Position numbers and translations under genes: made by a program. The notes under the pieces were generated by a model. The model was not told where the DNA came from. It made no database searches and saw only the letters and a program-made list of their open reading frames with translations. DNA of 64,000 nucleotides from Candidatus Peregrinibacteria bacterium (GTDB taxonomy: Bacteria > Patescibacteriota > Gracilibacteria > UBA1369 > LOWO2-01-FULL-3): the NCBI GenBank assembly GCA_018654255.1, contig JABILX010000009.1:62001-126000 (forward strand). Reading direction: 5' to 3'. Positions 26,101-36,000 of this stretch are shown here, piece after piece (position 1 is the stretch's first letter; every line of letters starts with the position of its first letter).

Positions 26101-26585
26101 TCTTTGAATTCAAGTTGGATTGTTTTTCCTACTGTTGCTTTTGCTTTTTCCAAGCTGAGAGTTTTCTTTTCATCGTCTGTTAATTCTTCGAGAGTTTTGT
26201 CTAGTTTCAAGTATTGTTTGATGTCTGCATCTGTGAGGGCTGCTAGATCTGCTAACTCTACGATTACGTGGAATTCGCCAGCGAGTTCTGAAGTATAGAT
26301 GTTTGGTTCAGCTACTCCGAGGTTGTTTACACGTCGGTTAATAACTTCTGTTACACCGTCGATGATTGCGAGTCTATCTTCTTCAGGCACTTTTCGCAGG
26401 TCGATTTTGTAATCGAGCTGAGATCCTCCCTGGAGATCTAATCCAAGATGGATTTTTGTGTCTGTAATTGACTCTGGGACGAAAGGTAGAATTGTTTGTT
26501 GCACTTTGTTTGGTGCGTCAAAGAATCCTAGTACTAGAGTTGCAACTAGAATTGTGATTATTTTCCATGAAAAGAATTTTTTCAT
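23148..26585 (-). CDS. secDF: SecD-SecF fusion with an inserted parvulin-like domain
   Basis: Proton-driven accessory subunits of the Sec translocase, fused in one 1145-residue protein. SecD part: TM1 (7-23), GLDLQGG (48-54), TVGKTIQLEF (151-160), NVGKPVAIFVGG (456-467), TM2-6 and LGMAVDANILIFERF (642-656). SecF part: FRPGIDFTGGT (785-795), then LGYSVNDTIVVFDR (1033-1046) and TM segments to the end. Between about 163 and 412, where the SecD P1 head should be, lies a 250-residue insert. Residues 278-388 fit a parvulin (PPIC) prolyl isomerase: ASHILV, GTPFDRVALFHSDD, ENGGKL and FGYHIIKAD. Residues 175-255 look like a second, degenerate copy. The SecF loop has an acidic linker (828-900). It follows the cupin gene by 14 bp and ends at a terminator. 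Confidence 0.95.
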   Translation of the reverse strand: MKKFFSWKIITILVATLVLGFFDAPNKVQQTILPFVPESITDTKIHLGLDLQGGSQLDYKIDLRKVPEEDRLAIIDGVTEVINRRVNNLGVAEPNIYTSELAGEFHVIVELADLAALTDADIKQYLKLDKTLEELTDDEKKTLSLEKAKATVGKTIQLEFKEQKEKLDPQEKEKVQAQAQAALEKIKSGTDFDVVGQEEQLAYPGKVRYETSEFVFANEIVPEALADAVMLLAPEAYTSELVEVGGSFVITETGETQEDTALVIARLDETTEETKFDKKVEASHILVAWAGATNASEEVTRTEEEAYEEAKVALAKINEQGTPFDRVALFHSDDPSNKENGGKLTVPVTGDGTYVYDFEQAALALKNSGDISDIIKTEFGYHIIKADNALNDVKEVQYKYTTIRYSTTPDPWKDTSLTGKNFVHADVQLDQFYQPYITIEFDDEGSRLFEEITGRNVGKPVAIFVGGNLISAPRVNEKIVGGHAQITGSFSQDEATTLARDLNTGAIPAPIVLTGEYTIGATLGQNALRVSIWAGLIGFLILCAYMLLRYRIPGILATVALVVYGVILLFLIKSELHLGIALPVAVVSFLTIVYKTLNSKDSGGEKTITFLLSCVVFFFITFLLKTGVVMTLAGVAGLILSLGMAVDANILIFERFKEELRAGRPYTSAVEEGFHRAWSSIRDSNFSTLITCGVLFYFGTSIIRGFAFNLAAGILISMFTAITVTKVLLHALGTTKYSKDLKYLGVNPEKTGKTNFKFIKNSKKFLSFSGVLIGISIVAVLAFGFRPGIDFTGGTLMEVKFSEPVTKEQLQESLIEIQEEINTGVISTPAELEAPAEPEAKLLNTAYAEDEVAVEGGETLPEDMPVEDLPETTAEEVTSPDVPLIMETAETLEPETELLDLKNIQIVPSGDNSFIIKTKYLESETHDTIIEKLGIKLGSLTEPRFTTVGPTIGSTLKQKAIFAIFATILIIILYVAFAFRKIPKAVSPWRFGVSAIIALVHDVIIVTGFFIILSTIINIEIDALFITALLTILGYSVNDTIVVFDRVRENLKTAGRDEPLEDIADRALNQTLGRSLNTSVTSLITVIALFIGSFYGGAEAIRYFLLALIAGMAIGTYSSIFVASSGLVIWTKWAAKKADEKLRKA

Positions 26586-26599
26586 TTTGGTGGGGTTAA

Positions 26600-26998
26600 T
26601 TAGTTTTTAGCAAGTTCTTGATCTAATTCTTCGTTGTTTCCTTTGCCGCTTCTTCCGTAATCGTCGTCGATCTTCACAACGTCATCCAGTTCTGGCGAAG
26701 AAACTTCGAAGACTACTGTATCTTCAAGTGCCTCTAAGCGGTGGATAGTATATGGTTTGACATCGATTTTGTCACCAGCTTCTAAAATTTTGTCTTGCAA
26801 GTTTTCTTTATCAGTGCCGAATGTAAATTTAACTTTTCCTTCAACAACGTACTGAGTCTCTTCTTTGGTTTCGTGATATTGGAGGCTGTAGCGATGTCCT
26901 TTTTTTACTTCAAGGATTTTCCCTGCGTATTTGTCGGTGTGGGCGAACCAGATTTCGCGACCCCAGGGTTTGAGTTTTATTTGGGTTTCTTTGAGCAT
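26600..26998 (-). CDS. Cupin protein, phosphomannose-isomerase type II-like domain
   Basis: 132 residues forming a single cupin that matches the C-terminal isomerase domain of bifunctional ManC/AlgA: KPWGREIWFAHTDKYAGKIL, RYSLQYHETKEETQYVVEG with the metal-binding His and Glu set, and VKPYTIHRLEALEDTVVFEVS with the second cupin motif. It probably interconverts fructose-6-P and mannose-6-P for GDP-mannose synthesis. The matching guanylyltransferase (31892-32932) is separate, with a 1593-aa gene between. Ends with a charged tail after the PELDDVVKIDDDYGR motif typical of the family. It is followed by secDF after 14 bp. Confidence 0.85.
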   Translation of the reverse strand: MLKETQIKLKPWGREIWFAHTDKYAGKILEVKKGHRYSLQYHETKEETQYVVEGKVKFTFGTDKENLQDKILEAGDKIDVKPYTIHRLEALEDTVVFEVSSPELDDVVKIDDDYGRSGKGNNEELDQELAKN

Positions 26999-27087
26999 AG
27001 TTTAAATAAGCATGCGTAAAAATTGCCCGCATAATATAGAGCAAAAGACTTGTTTTTGGAAGGGAAAGTGGGTTGTTAGGATTCGGT

Positions 27088-30000
27088 TTAAAGTTTAGGT
27101 TCCAATGCGTTTTTTGGAATTTTTAATGGAGATCCGGTTTTTGTTCTTCTTGCTACGATGACTTCGTGGTCTTTTGGTTCCAATGATTCCAGGAATGTTT
27201 TGTGGATCGGATGTTCTGGTGGGATATACCACAGTTCTTCATCCCACAGGTTGTCAGAGAATTCTGAGCGTGCTTTTCGAGTTATTGTATATGGAATGTT
27301 TGGATTTAGTTCTAGTTTTGATTCGAGTTTTACTCTGCGTGCTCTTCTTTCTTTTTGGAATACGTGAAGTTCTTTTTCCTCTTGTGGTTTAACTGGAGGT
27401 TCCCATTTTGGTCGAGTGGGTCGAGTGGTTGGGGTTGGTTTTGGTTTTGTTTGGCGAGCTGGTTTTGCGGGTGCGGGAGGTTTTGGTTTTGCGGATTCTT
27501 CCAATTCCTCTACTAGTTCTTGGTATTCTTGTGACGACAATTTTTTCTTCATCAAGTCGAGGAGCATTCTTCCTGCGGCATCTTCTCTTTTAGAAGTGGA
27601 TTCTAGATATCTCCAGACTGGGTATGATTTTCCGTACATAAATCCTTTGTTTGTTTTGATTGGGAAAACTGCTTCTACGAGATCTTTTCTATCTCCGAGT
27701 TCTTCTCTTACTTTTGCTGAGTCTAGGTAAACGGGTAGTCCTCTTTCGTGTCTTTTCATTGCTCTTCTTGAGTTTCTGTCTATTAGCGAATCTTCTTCAT
27801 CTGTTTTGCCTGATCCTATGTATTTGTATGAGACGATGCGATCTGCGACTGGATCATAGATTATTGCGTATAAACATTCTTCGGGTTCGAAATTTAGAGG
27901 AATTCCGATGTCTTCTGCATCTTTATATCTTTGCATGCTTTGTTCTGACATTTGATCTGGTGTGGCTAGGAAAGTTTGGTCTCCGACTTGGACTTTTACG
28001 TTTGGTTTTATTCTTTTCTTCCTACGTAGTTTGCCGTCGATTTTTACTACTTCTCCTTTTTTGTTTCTGCGTTTTGCTTCTTCTAATGTGTATTCTCCTT
28101 TTTCATCTTCCATCAGATCTTCTGGCATTTTTCTCCAAGTAATTCCGAGGTTCATTCTGCGTCCGCCGAGTGTTTGGATTCTTACTTCTTCTTGGAGGAG
28201 TGATTGGATATCTTCTGGTAGTTCTACGACTGGCATAGTTTTTTCTCCTTCGAATCTGTTGATTGATATGTTGAAAAGTTCGCATAATTTTTCTAAATCG
28301 ACGAAATTTGTACCTGCCTCTTTATTAAAAAAGAAGAGGTCTTTGATTCTTTTGTATTCGCCGTCTCTTTTTATTATTAATCTCCAGTCCTCAATGTTTC
28401 TGTCTGCAAGCTCGATTGTTCCGAAAATTATTGTGAGATCGTCTAGGATTCGTAATTTGTCATGGGTTGTTTTTTCTTCTTCTTTGTCATGGGCTCGTAA
28501 AATTTTGGAGCAGCATAAACGTTTTGTGTCTGTTATGCCTGTGATTCCGTATTGTTTTGATACTGGTAGTTGTTTGCCTCCCTTCCTGGCTTTTCTTTCT
28601 CTGAAGAAGTGTGTGTATGGGCCGAGTTCAGGGACTACTTTTGTTGCTAGTGATTCCAAGGTAAGCATCCAGAGTTGTTTGTAGTATGGATGATCTTTGT
28701 CTATGCCTGGAATATGAGCGATTCCATCTTCGTCTAGGAAGACAGAAATAACTCCTTCTCTTTCTCCTGGGAATAAGCACGCGAGTTCGTAGTAACCTGT
28801 GAAGCAACACTTTTCTTTTTTTGGGATTCCTAATCTTTCTAAATCTTCTGTTTCTATTCCGTATTCTTCGGTGAGATATCTATGTGCTAGTTCTGGATTG
28901 AATATTTCTAGAAATTTGATGACTTTTGAGATTTGAGCTTTATTATCGGTAGGGGATTTGTATGTTCTGATTGGGTCGTCTAGATCTCGGCAATTTTTGA
29001 TTAGATCTAGGTATCTTGTTATCAATGAAATACATTCTTCATCAGAAATTAATTCTAGAGATTCTTCGTCGACGATTCGATCGATTCTTGCTATCCATTC
29101 GGTGTTTCTTTCTTGGAGTCCTTCTAGTCCTTTGTATTCCTTCAAGCTAGGGGTTTTGCCTAACAATTCTGCTATTTGTTTTCTGTATGAGGCGATTATC
29201 GATGAGATTTCTGTGATTGTTGTGTTTGTTTCTGTCCATATTTCTTGCTCGAGGGTGTTGTATAGTTCTTCGAGAAGGAGAGACTCTAGGGCTGTTATAA
29301 TGATTTGTCTTTTAATTAAGTCTTCTGGGTTTATTTCTAATGCGGACAAGTCTGGCATTATAATTCGGAAGTTCTTATCAAGTGTAAAAGTGACTTGGTC
29401 TAGGCTTGCGTTTTTTGCGTTTTCTGGGTTGTCGAGAATTACAACAATTTCTGTTTGGCCGTCTTTTCTTTGAAATCTTATTGATTTGATCCCGAATTTT
29501 CCTACAACTATGTCGTTTACAGGATTTGTACTTTCCAGGAATCCTTCTTCGGGGAAGCAGTTTTCTGATCTGACTTTTTCTTCAAGGAATCCTGCGTTTC
29601 CTTCAATTAATTCTTTGAATTTTTCTAGCATGAAGGCAGCTCTGACGTTGTCGTCGTCGCATAGTGTGTTTTCCGCGATTTCTTGTTCTATGAGGTTTGC
29701 CAAGAATGTTTGTGGAGATATTTGGTTCACACTCTCTATTCCGAGAGCTTGTCTTGCTCTGTCTAGCTTTGAGGCTAAGCTTTCTCTCAAATCTGGAAAT
29801 GGTTCGAGAGCTTCTAATGCTGTTTCGTAGTGTTCTTGAGTTAGATTCGATGGGTGAATGAGAGCTAACACTTGTTCTCTTACGAGAGTTGGATTTTCGT
29901 AATAGTTTGGTATTACTCCTATTGCGAGGAGCATCTCTTGGTATTGTCCTTGGTTTTTGAAATGTTGGATGAGGTCCATTCCGATTTCGTCAAGTTCTCT

Positions 30001-31869
30001 TGATAGTGGATTGCTGGCATCTAGTCCTGCTAATAATGTTTGAGATTGTGCTATTGATAGTGCGGTTAGAACTCTGTCGTTGTATTTTCTTTGTATTTGG
30101 GAAATTTTTAGGAAAATCAGAGCGTCTTCCAAGTCGAGAGGGGAGTTTGCGTCTGCGAAAGCGAGTGCTTCTGCTATTTTGTATGCTGGTCCTGCACTTG
30201 ATCCAAATGCTTCTGGGTTTTCAATGAATGGTTGTAGGAGGTGGTTTTGCCAAAGGTCTTTTTCCCACTCTGTGCCTTTTAATTTTGGGAGGACTTTGAT
30301 TGCTGCTTGGACTCCTGTTTCTCTGAATCCTTTTGCGTTTTCTCCTCCTTCTTCTGCGAGGGCGAAGCAAGATTTTGCTAGGTAGTAGGTTGATCCTCTG
30401 TGGGCTTCTGTTACTGGGGCTGCTTGTGCCATTTTACAGGCTTTTACGTATTCTCCGGTCAGGTAGTATGCTTCTGTTAATTTGGCTGCGAAGATTACAA
30501 ATACTTCTTCAGGTAGGCCCATTCCTTTTTCGAAAATCGCTAGTATGTTTTTTATTAATGTTTCTGGATCTTCTACCTCATCTACGAACTCTTTGGCTAT
30601 TAAGTTTAGGGATGTGATGTAGTATTCTACGGGGAGCTCGAGTTCGTGAATTTCTTTGACTGCTTGTAGTTTTTTTTCTAATCCTTCTGCTGTTCCAAGT
30701 ATCGTCATCGTTGCGGCCATTTTGAATTCTAGTTGTTGCCTACCTAAATCTCTGGCTCTCATCGGGCCTGTTAGTGGGCCTATCTCTCTATCTGATTCGT
30801 CCATTTCTTCATTTTCTCTTTCTGTGTAATGATCTTTTCCTTCTACTACCGATTTACCTATTGCTATGTTTGGTATTAATCTTTTTAGCTCTTCTTGTAC
30901 TGCTTCTCTGAAGTATGGATTCTCAATTTTTTTCATTACTCTTCTGGCTTCTGCATAGTCGCTTTTGTACATTATCAAGTATCTAATTGCATATGCATAT
31001 GCTCTTATGTCGCTTGGTTTCCCTTGGTATTTTAGTCTTAATTTCTCGAGTCTGAACGGTACTCCATTTTGGCCGAGGTGATCTCTCATTAATTCTTCAA
31101 ATGCATCGGAATAGTCTTCTGCAATTGTTCCTGCTAGATGAGGGTTTTTTTCTAAAAACTCCATTACTTGGTCGAGTTGGCCTCTTTCTTTTTGAAATTT
31201 GTATAGAGTGTCGAAAAATTCAAATCTATATGGGTGTGCAAGAAGTGTTAATTGTAGAAGTTTTACGGTTTCTTCAGGGAATCTTTCTAGCGCTCCTACT
31301 CTGTTCATTTCATTTAACATTTCAGTCATCACCATGTCCATTTTCTTTTTTTGGGATCGGCATTTGATCATGCATAGTCCGAATGCTTCGAAACATGCTT
31401 TGAAGGTTTGTTCTGTTATTTCGTGAGATTGTTGGAGGGGATTTAAAACTTGTTCTTCTGCCCAGAGGGCCGTTCTGTGCAATCTTTTTCCCCAGCTGAA
31501 TGCTGTTTGTATGCTTAGAGATTTTTTTTCTTTCTCGAATTTTGCGAGAATCCTTGGGGGATTCAGGTCATATTTGGGATGGAGTTTTTCCATTTCTGAT
31601 TCTGTATTTCCAAAAAGTTTCCCCAAGTTGTGTCCGACCGTCTGTCTGTAATAGTCTGCGACTAGGGGATCAATTTGATCCAGAAAATCTTTTGCGCTGC
31701 TTACTGCTCCTTTTGGTAAGTTTTCTGCAAGTTTTTGCATGTTCATCGCCATCACGTGCCTATCGGTGCGTATGAAACTTTTGTCTGCAAAGCTTGGTGC
31801 AGTATTGGGGCGGCCGTAGCCTAAACGACTAAAGATGTCTGGTGTATCTTCTTTCATAAAGGAGAGCAT
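27088..31869 (-). CDS. Giant hypothetical protein (1593 aa) between manC and the cupin gene
   Basis: Not recognised. No signal peptide or membrane segment, so it is probably cytoplasmic. Residues 1 to about 700 are mainly helical, with TPR-like helix pairs (LTEAYYLTGEYVKACKMAQ, YYLAKSCFALAEEGG, and similar). Residues about 750-1200 are mixed, with a Cys-rich spot (KKEKCCFTGYYELACLF) near 1024. Residues about 1200-1420 look folded and beta-containing (RIQTLGGRRMNLGITWRKMP, ECLYAIIYDPVADRIVSYKY). Residues 1430-1510 form a Pro/Lys-rich linker, followed by a basic C-terminal segment. The annotated ATG overlaps a putative -10 box, so Met5 (31857) is an alternative start. Context suggests a link to mannose or surface metabolism, but this is only positional. 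Confidence 0.8.
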   Translation of the reverse strand: MLSFMKEDTPDIFSRLGYGRPNTAPSFADKSFIRTDRHVMAMNMQKLAENLPKGAVSSAKDFLDQIDPLVADYYRQTVGHNLGKLFGNTESEMEKLHPKYDLNPPRILAKFEKEKKSLSIQTAFSWGKRLHRTALWAEEQVLNPLQQSHEITEQTFKACFEAFGLCMIKCRSQKKKMDMVMTEMLNEMNRVGALERFPEETVKLLQLTLLAHPYRFEFFDTLYKFQKERGQLDQVMEFLEKNPHLAGTIAEDYSDAFEELMRDHLGQNGVPFRLEKLRLKYQGKPSDIRAYAYAIRYLIMYKSDYAEARRVMKKIENPYFREAVQEELKRLIPNIAIGKSVVEGKDHYTERENEEMDESDREIGPLTGPMRARDLGRQQLEFKMAATMTILGTAEGLEKKLQAVKEIHELELPVEYYITSLNLIAKEFVDEVEDPETLIKNILAIFEKGMGLPEEVFVIFAAKLTEAYYLTGEYVKACKMAQAAPVTEAHRGSTYYLAKSCFALAEEGGENAKGFRETGVQAAIKVLPKLKGTEWEKDLWQNHLLQPFIENPEAFGSSAGPAYKIAEALAFADANSPLDLEDALIFLKISQIQRKYNDRVLTALSIAQSQTLLAGLDASNPLSRELDEIGMDLIQHFKNQGQYQEMLLAIGVIPNYYENPTLVREQVLALIHPSNLTQEHYETALEALEPFPDLRESLASKLDRARQALGIESVNQISPQTFLANLIEQEIAENTLCDDDNVRAAFMLEKFKELIEGNAGFLEEKVRSENCFPEEGFLESTNPVNDIVVGKFGIKSIRFQRKDGQTEIVVILDNPENAKNASLDQVTFTLDKNFRIIMPDLSALEINPEDLIKRQIIITALESLLLEELYNTLEQEIWTETNTTITEISSIIASYRKQIAELLGKTPSLKEYKGLEGLQERNTEWIARIDRIVDEESLELISDEECISLITRYLDLIKNCRDLDDPIRTYKSPTDNKAQISKVIKFLEIFNPELAHRYLTEEYGIETEDLERLGIPKKEKCCFTGYYELACLFPGEREGVISVFLDEDGIAHIPGIDKDHPYYKQLWMLTLESLATKVVPELGPYTHFFRERKARKGGKQLPVSKQYGITGITDTKRLCCSKILRAHDKEEEKTTHDKLRILDDLTIIFGTIELADRNIEDWRLIIKRDGEYKRIKDLFFFNKEAGTNFVDLEKLCELFNISINRFEGEKTMPVVELPEDIQSLLQEEVRIQTLGGRRMNLGITWRKMPEDLMEDEKGEYTLEEAKRRNKKGEVVKIDGKLRRKKRIKPNVKVQVGDQTFLATPDQMSEQSMQRYKDAEDIGIPLNFEPEECLYAIIYDPVADRIVSYKYIGSGKTDEEDSLIDRNSRRAMKRHERGLPVYLDSAKVREELGDRKDLVEAVFPIKTNKGFMYGKSYPVWRYLESTSKREDAAGRMLLDLMKKKLSSQEYQELVEELEESAKPKPPAPAKPARQTKPKPTPTTRPTRPKWEPPVKPQEEKELHVFQKERRARRVKLESKLELNPNIPYTITRKARSEFSDNLWDEELWYIPPEHPIHKTFLESLEPKDHEVIVARRTKTGSPLKIPKNALEPKL

Positions 31870-31895
31870 TCTAGATTATTCTGTCCAAAAGTCAA
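31868..31895 (-). promoter_or_regulatory. Promoter candidate for the 1593-aa gene
   Basis: On the minus strand TTGACT (31890-31895), 16 bp and TAGAAT (31868-31873). The -10 box overlaps the first ATG (31867-31869), so if used the protein would start at Met5 (31857) on a nearly leaderless mRNA. It overlaps the manC stop. Confidence 0.4.
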
Positions 31896-32932
31896 ATCTG
31901 TTTGATTTTATGGCTTTCTCCTTTTTTGCAGACGAATAAACCTTCTTCAGAGTCGATGATGATCAGGTCTTTGATGCCGATCACTTTAACAGGTTTGTTT
32001 TCGTGATTTTGGAAGATTATTGAGTTTTCTGTTTCGAGGAGTTTTATTTGGCCGCCTTGGCTTTGTATTAGGTTTTTATTTGCGTCTAGGTTTGAGCTGA
32101 GTTCCTCATATATAGCTTCAAAAGATCCGATATCGCTCCAATCGAGATCTGCTTGGATGATGCGGATTTCTTCTGGATCGATTTTTTCCATGATTGCGTA
32201 GTCGATTGAGATTTTTTCTAGGGTTGGGTAGATGGTTTCGAGTGTTTCTGGCAATGCTTGGATTTGGGTGAGGCGGTTGTGGGTCTCAGGTGCGTGTTTG
32301 GCGAATTTTTTCATCAATGTTCCGGCTTTCCATACATATATACCTGTATTCCAGAGATATTCTCCTGAAGCGACGAATTCTTCTGCAGTTTTGAGATCTG
32401 GTTTTTCTGTGAAGTTTTGGACTTTGAATGCTTTGATTCCGTCGATTTCTGAGTGTTTTTCTCCGAGGTGAACGTAGCCGTAGTTTGTGTTTGGGGTGTT
32501 TGCGGGAACTTCTACTATATTAAGAGTGTTTTCTTGGAGTGCGATTTTTTCTGCTATTTGGAGAGCTTTTTGGAATTCTATTTTGTTTTTGATCAAGTGG
32601 TCAGCGTAGATGACCGCCATTACCTCGTCAGGACCGTGATTTTTCTCGATTATAGCAGCTGCAAGTCCGATGCAAGAAGCGGTGTCGCGGAGAGCGGGTT
32701 CTAGGATTATATTTTCTTTTGGAATAGAAGGGGATTGGTCTTTTATATAGTGGAGGTATTTCTCGTTTGTGGCGATGTAGATATCTTTTGGATCCAAGAA
32801 ATCCAAGCGATCTATGGCCTCTTGATAGAGGGTTTTTTCGCTTGTGAATTTGTGGAATTGTTTTGGTTTTTCAGGAGTGGAGAGGGGCCAAAGCCTGGTT
32901 CCACCACCACCTGCTAGTATTACTGCTTTCAT
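31892..32932 (-). CDS. manC: Mannose-1-phosphate guanylyltransferase
   Basis: Makes GDP-mannose from mannose-1-P and GTP, the donor for mannose-containing glycans. 346 residues, the nucleotidyltransferase domain only. The signature LAGGGGTRLWPLSTPEKPKQ opens the protein, followed by ILEPALRDTASCIGLAA, VIYADHLIKN (D-H metal site), NYGYVHLGEK, FTEKPDLKTAEEF, GEYLWNTGIYVW and KISIDYAIMEK. The isomerase half found fused in ManC/AlgA is encoded separately at 26600-26998. A TATAAT lies 9 nt upstream. Identity is secure at family level. Confidence 0.94.
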   Translation of the reverse strand: MKAVILAGGGGTRLWPLSTPEKPKQFHKFTSEKTLYQEAIDRLDFLDPKDIYIATNEKYLHYIKDQSPSIPKENIILEPALRDTASCIGLAAAIIEKNHGPDEVMAVIYADHLIKNKIEFQKALQIAEKIALQENTLNIVEVPANTPNTNYGYVHLGEKHSEIDGIKAFKVQNFTEKPDLKTAEEFVASGEYLWNTGIYVWKAGTLMKKFAKHAPETHNRLTQIQALPETLETIYPTLEKISIDYAIMEKIDPEEIRIIQADLDWSDIGSFEAIYEELSSNLDANKNLIQSQGGQIKLLETENSIIFQNHENKPVKVIGIKDLIIIDSEEGLFVCKKGESHKIKQI

Positions 32933-32940
32933 TGTCTGGG

Positions 32941-32946
32941 ATTATA
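32941..32946 (-). promoter_or_regulatory. -10 box candidate for manC, nearly leaderless
   Basis: Perfect TATAAT on the minus strand starting 9 nt before the manC ATG; transcription would start about 2 nt before the start codon. No good -35 box at the proper distance (TAGCAA at 17 bp). Confidence 0.4.
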
Positions 32947-32990
32947 GCTTTAGAGGGAGGGTTTTGCTATCTTTTTGGCCCTTCAGTGGG

Positions 32991-33019
32991 TTGCCAGAAG
33001 CGTAAAAAAGTGGTATAAT
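32991..33019 (+). promoter_or_regulatory. Promoter for the 1883-aa surface protein
   Basis: TTGCCA (32991-32996), 17 bp and TATAAT (33014-33019). Predicted leader is about 44 nt, very A-rich. Confidence 0.75.
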
Positions 33020-33069
33020 TTAGTATTGAGAAATCAATAAAAACAAATAAAAAAATAACAATTTTTCAC

Positions 33070-36000
33070 ATGGAAACAAAACCAAAAGTGAGCCTTAAGA
33101 AGATTTTAGGGTTCTTGCTTTCGACAGTTATTGTCGTTGGCGCTCTTTATTACTACGGGCTTTACAGGCCAGCTTATGAGGAGTCTAGACCTCCTCAGAT
33201 CATGAGTGACTCTGCTTTTCAAGGACTTTTGATCGACAAGACGACGAAATTTTTCAAGTTTGAGTACAGCGATGTAGCGAACTGGGAAGCTACCACTGAT
33301 CACTACGTGGATGTTCCTGGAGGAGAAATTAGTTTCTACTATTCGGTGGAGCCAATTTCGGCGGAAGAAGTGCTGAGGTCTACTTATCCGGTTCCAGGGA
33401 TGAAAGTTGCATATGCTGACTATATGCCTGATCTGGAAAAGATGTTTCATGTTTATCCGGATGTGAGTGCTCATAGTAATTCTAGGCCAATCACGATTCA
33501 GGAAGGTGATGATTATATGATTCCTGCTTTTCGTGGGTTTGCCTTGATAGCATTTGAGGACACTAGGATTTACAATCCGTATGTAAGGGGTTTCGAAGAT
33601 GTTCCGACTCAGGAGGAGATTGATGCTGCTTATGAAGCTGTTCTTGAGGAGATGGCTGCTGCCGCTTTGGAGTCTGCTGCTAATTCTTCTGAAGGTGAAA
33701 ATGGAACGGCTAGTGTAAGATTTGGTGATTTGAATACAGCTGGTAATAGGACGGTTGCAGCGGGAGCTGATTTCTGTCCAGAATTTCCAATTCCTTTCGA
33801 GGAAGAAGATTGGATTTTATTGCCTGTAAATGAAAAGAATGTTTTTAAGAAAGTTATGAATTGTATTAATTCGAAGGTTAGTTATGAGGCTGATGGAAGC
33901 GGAGAGGGTTATGAAGCGAAATATATTTGGTTACAAACTGGTGTGAATGAGTTTTTTACCAGGTTAGATGAAGATGGAATTGATCTAGCTGATGAAGATA
34001 CGTTCGCTGAGGTAGGGGAGAGTGGCTATAGTATGGTTTGGTTCAAGATTGATACTTATAGTATTGCTGCTCCGGACCCGGATCCAATCATGTGTTCATA
34101 TGATCAAGTCTTGTATGAAGTTGGTGAAACATTTGATTCGGCAGATGAATGTAATACGTGTTCTTGCGGTGTTGATGGGGTTATAACATGTACTGATGAA
34201 ATATGTGACCCTGACCCAGATCCAATTACATGTACATATAATGAAGTTTCATATGAAGTTGGTGATATATTCGATGCAGTAGATGAATGTAATACGTGTG
34301 CTTGTGGTGATGACGGTGGGGTAATATGTGGTACTGAAACATGTGAACAAGACCCAGATCCGGTTGCGCCTCAAGTTTCGTTTGCGGAGTATGTTGAGGA
34401 TGATTTGACCAAGGTTATTGTTACTTTTGATAAAGAAGTCGAATGTTCTTTGGATGATAAGGCTGGTTGTTTCACAGTTTATTTAAATGAAGATTCTCAG
34501 GACGTGATTTATATAGTCGTTGATGCTGTACCTCTTGTTACTGAGGTAGGTTTGACTGCGAGTATTGAATGGGAATTGACTGTGGATGCGGAATTTGTTC
34601 TTGGTAGGGATTATGTGGCTGAAGCTTCTGTAGATAATGTTATGTTGGCTGGTACTGATGTTGGGGTAGATCCAGATCATAATACTGCTGAGTTTGAGCT
34701 TCCTGATCCTGAAGTGTTTGTTAATCCTACGGTTGATGAGGCTACTGCTCTTAATAAAACTACAATATTAGTTGCTTTTGATATGCCGGTTGATTGTGTT
34801 GGAGACGCTTCTGCGTGTTTCATGGTTGAGCCAGCGGATCCTGCCAATACTCCTGTAAATGTTGTTGATGCTGTTGCTGGAGAGGATTTTCCAGGAGGGC
34901 AATTTCCTGGAGATCATCATTTGAATTGGACTGTTACGGTTGATCCTCCGGGTATAGATTATAGTATTGAGGGAGAAGATGATGTTCTTTATATAGTTAC
35001 AGCTATGGCTGGAATTGTTAGTGAAGATGGAGCTGGAGTGGATCCTGATCATAATTCAGCTTTTGTTAATATTGATGAGCCGGCTCCTTTTGATACTCCT
35101 TACTTGGTGAGTGCTATTTTCGATGAGGATGATAAGACAGTTATAAATATTGCGTTTGATTTGGCTGTTAAGTGTGGGGATGGAGTTGCGGTTGTTGATT
35201 GTGTGCATGTTTTATCAAAGGATTTTGCAAATCCTAATTTGGTTGTTCAAAATATTGAGTCTTCTGATGTTTGTGACTCTGATTATTGTGAGAATTGGGT
35301 TATTACTGTTAATGAGGAGGGTGTTCCAATTTTCCCTTATAATGTTTTTGCTCCTGGGATGGAGAGTGAAGATGGAATTTTAGCCGAGGGATATGTTCAA
35401 ATTTCTTGGCCTGCGCCTATTCAGATTCCGCCTGTTATTGATAATGTTCAAGCCATGGGCACTCTGATTGCGGTTGATTTTAATATTGATATGAAAGGCA
35501 AAGAGCTGGTTCCTTTCCAGGATTGGTTTACATTGGTTGGAGAGGATGGATCTACGTTGGAAATTGCAGAGTCTCCCTATCCTTACTGTGGGAATGGAGC
35601 TGTGTATTGTCTTTACTGGGGTTTCTCAGTTGTAGAGATTGGAAATCCTGGAATTTTTTATGATGTTATGGCTCCAGGCATGGAGAGTGTGGATAAGCTT
35701 TCAACGAATAATTTTAAGAAGATATCTTGGCCAGTGCCCGATCCTGAACCTTCTATGACTCAAGCTCTTTTAGATGAGGTTGAAGTTGATGTGAATTTTG
35801 ATGATCCTGTTAAGTGTTTGGATGATATTGGAGGTGACTGTTTTAAGGTTTATCTTCAAGATGATGAACAGGTTGAGATTGAAATTGAATCTTTTGTGCG
35901 AGACGGGTGTGATGTGGATCAAAATGATGGTTATTGTGAAGATTGGATTGTTACCTTGGAGGAAGAAGGGACCCAAGGGGAGATCTATTCTATTTCTGCA

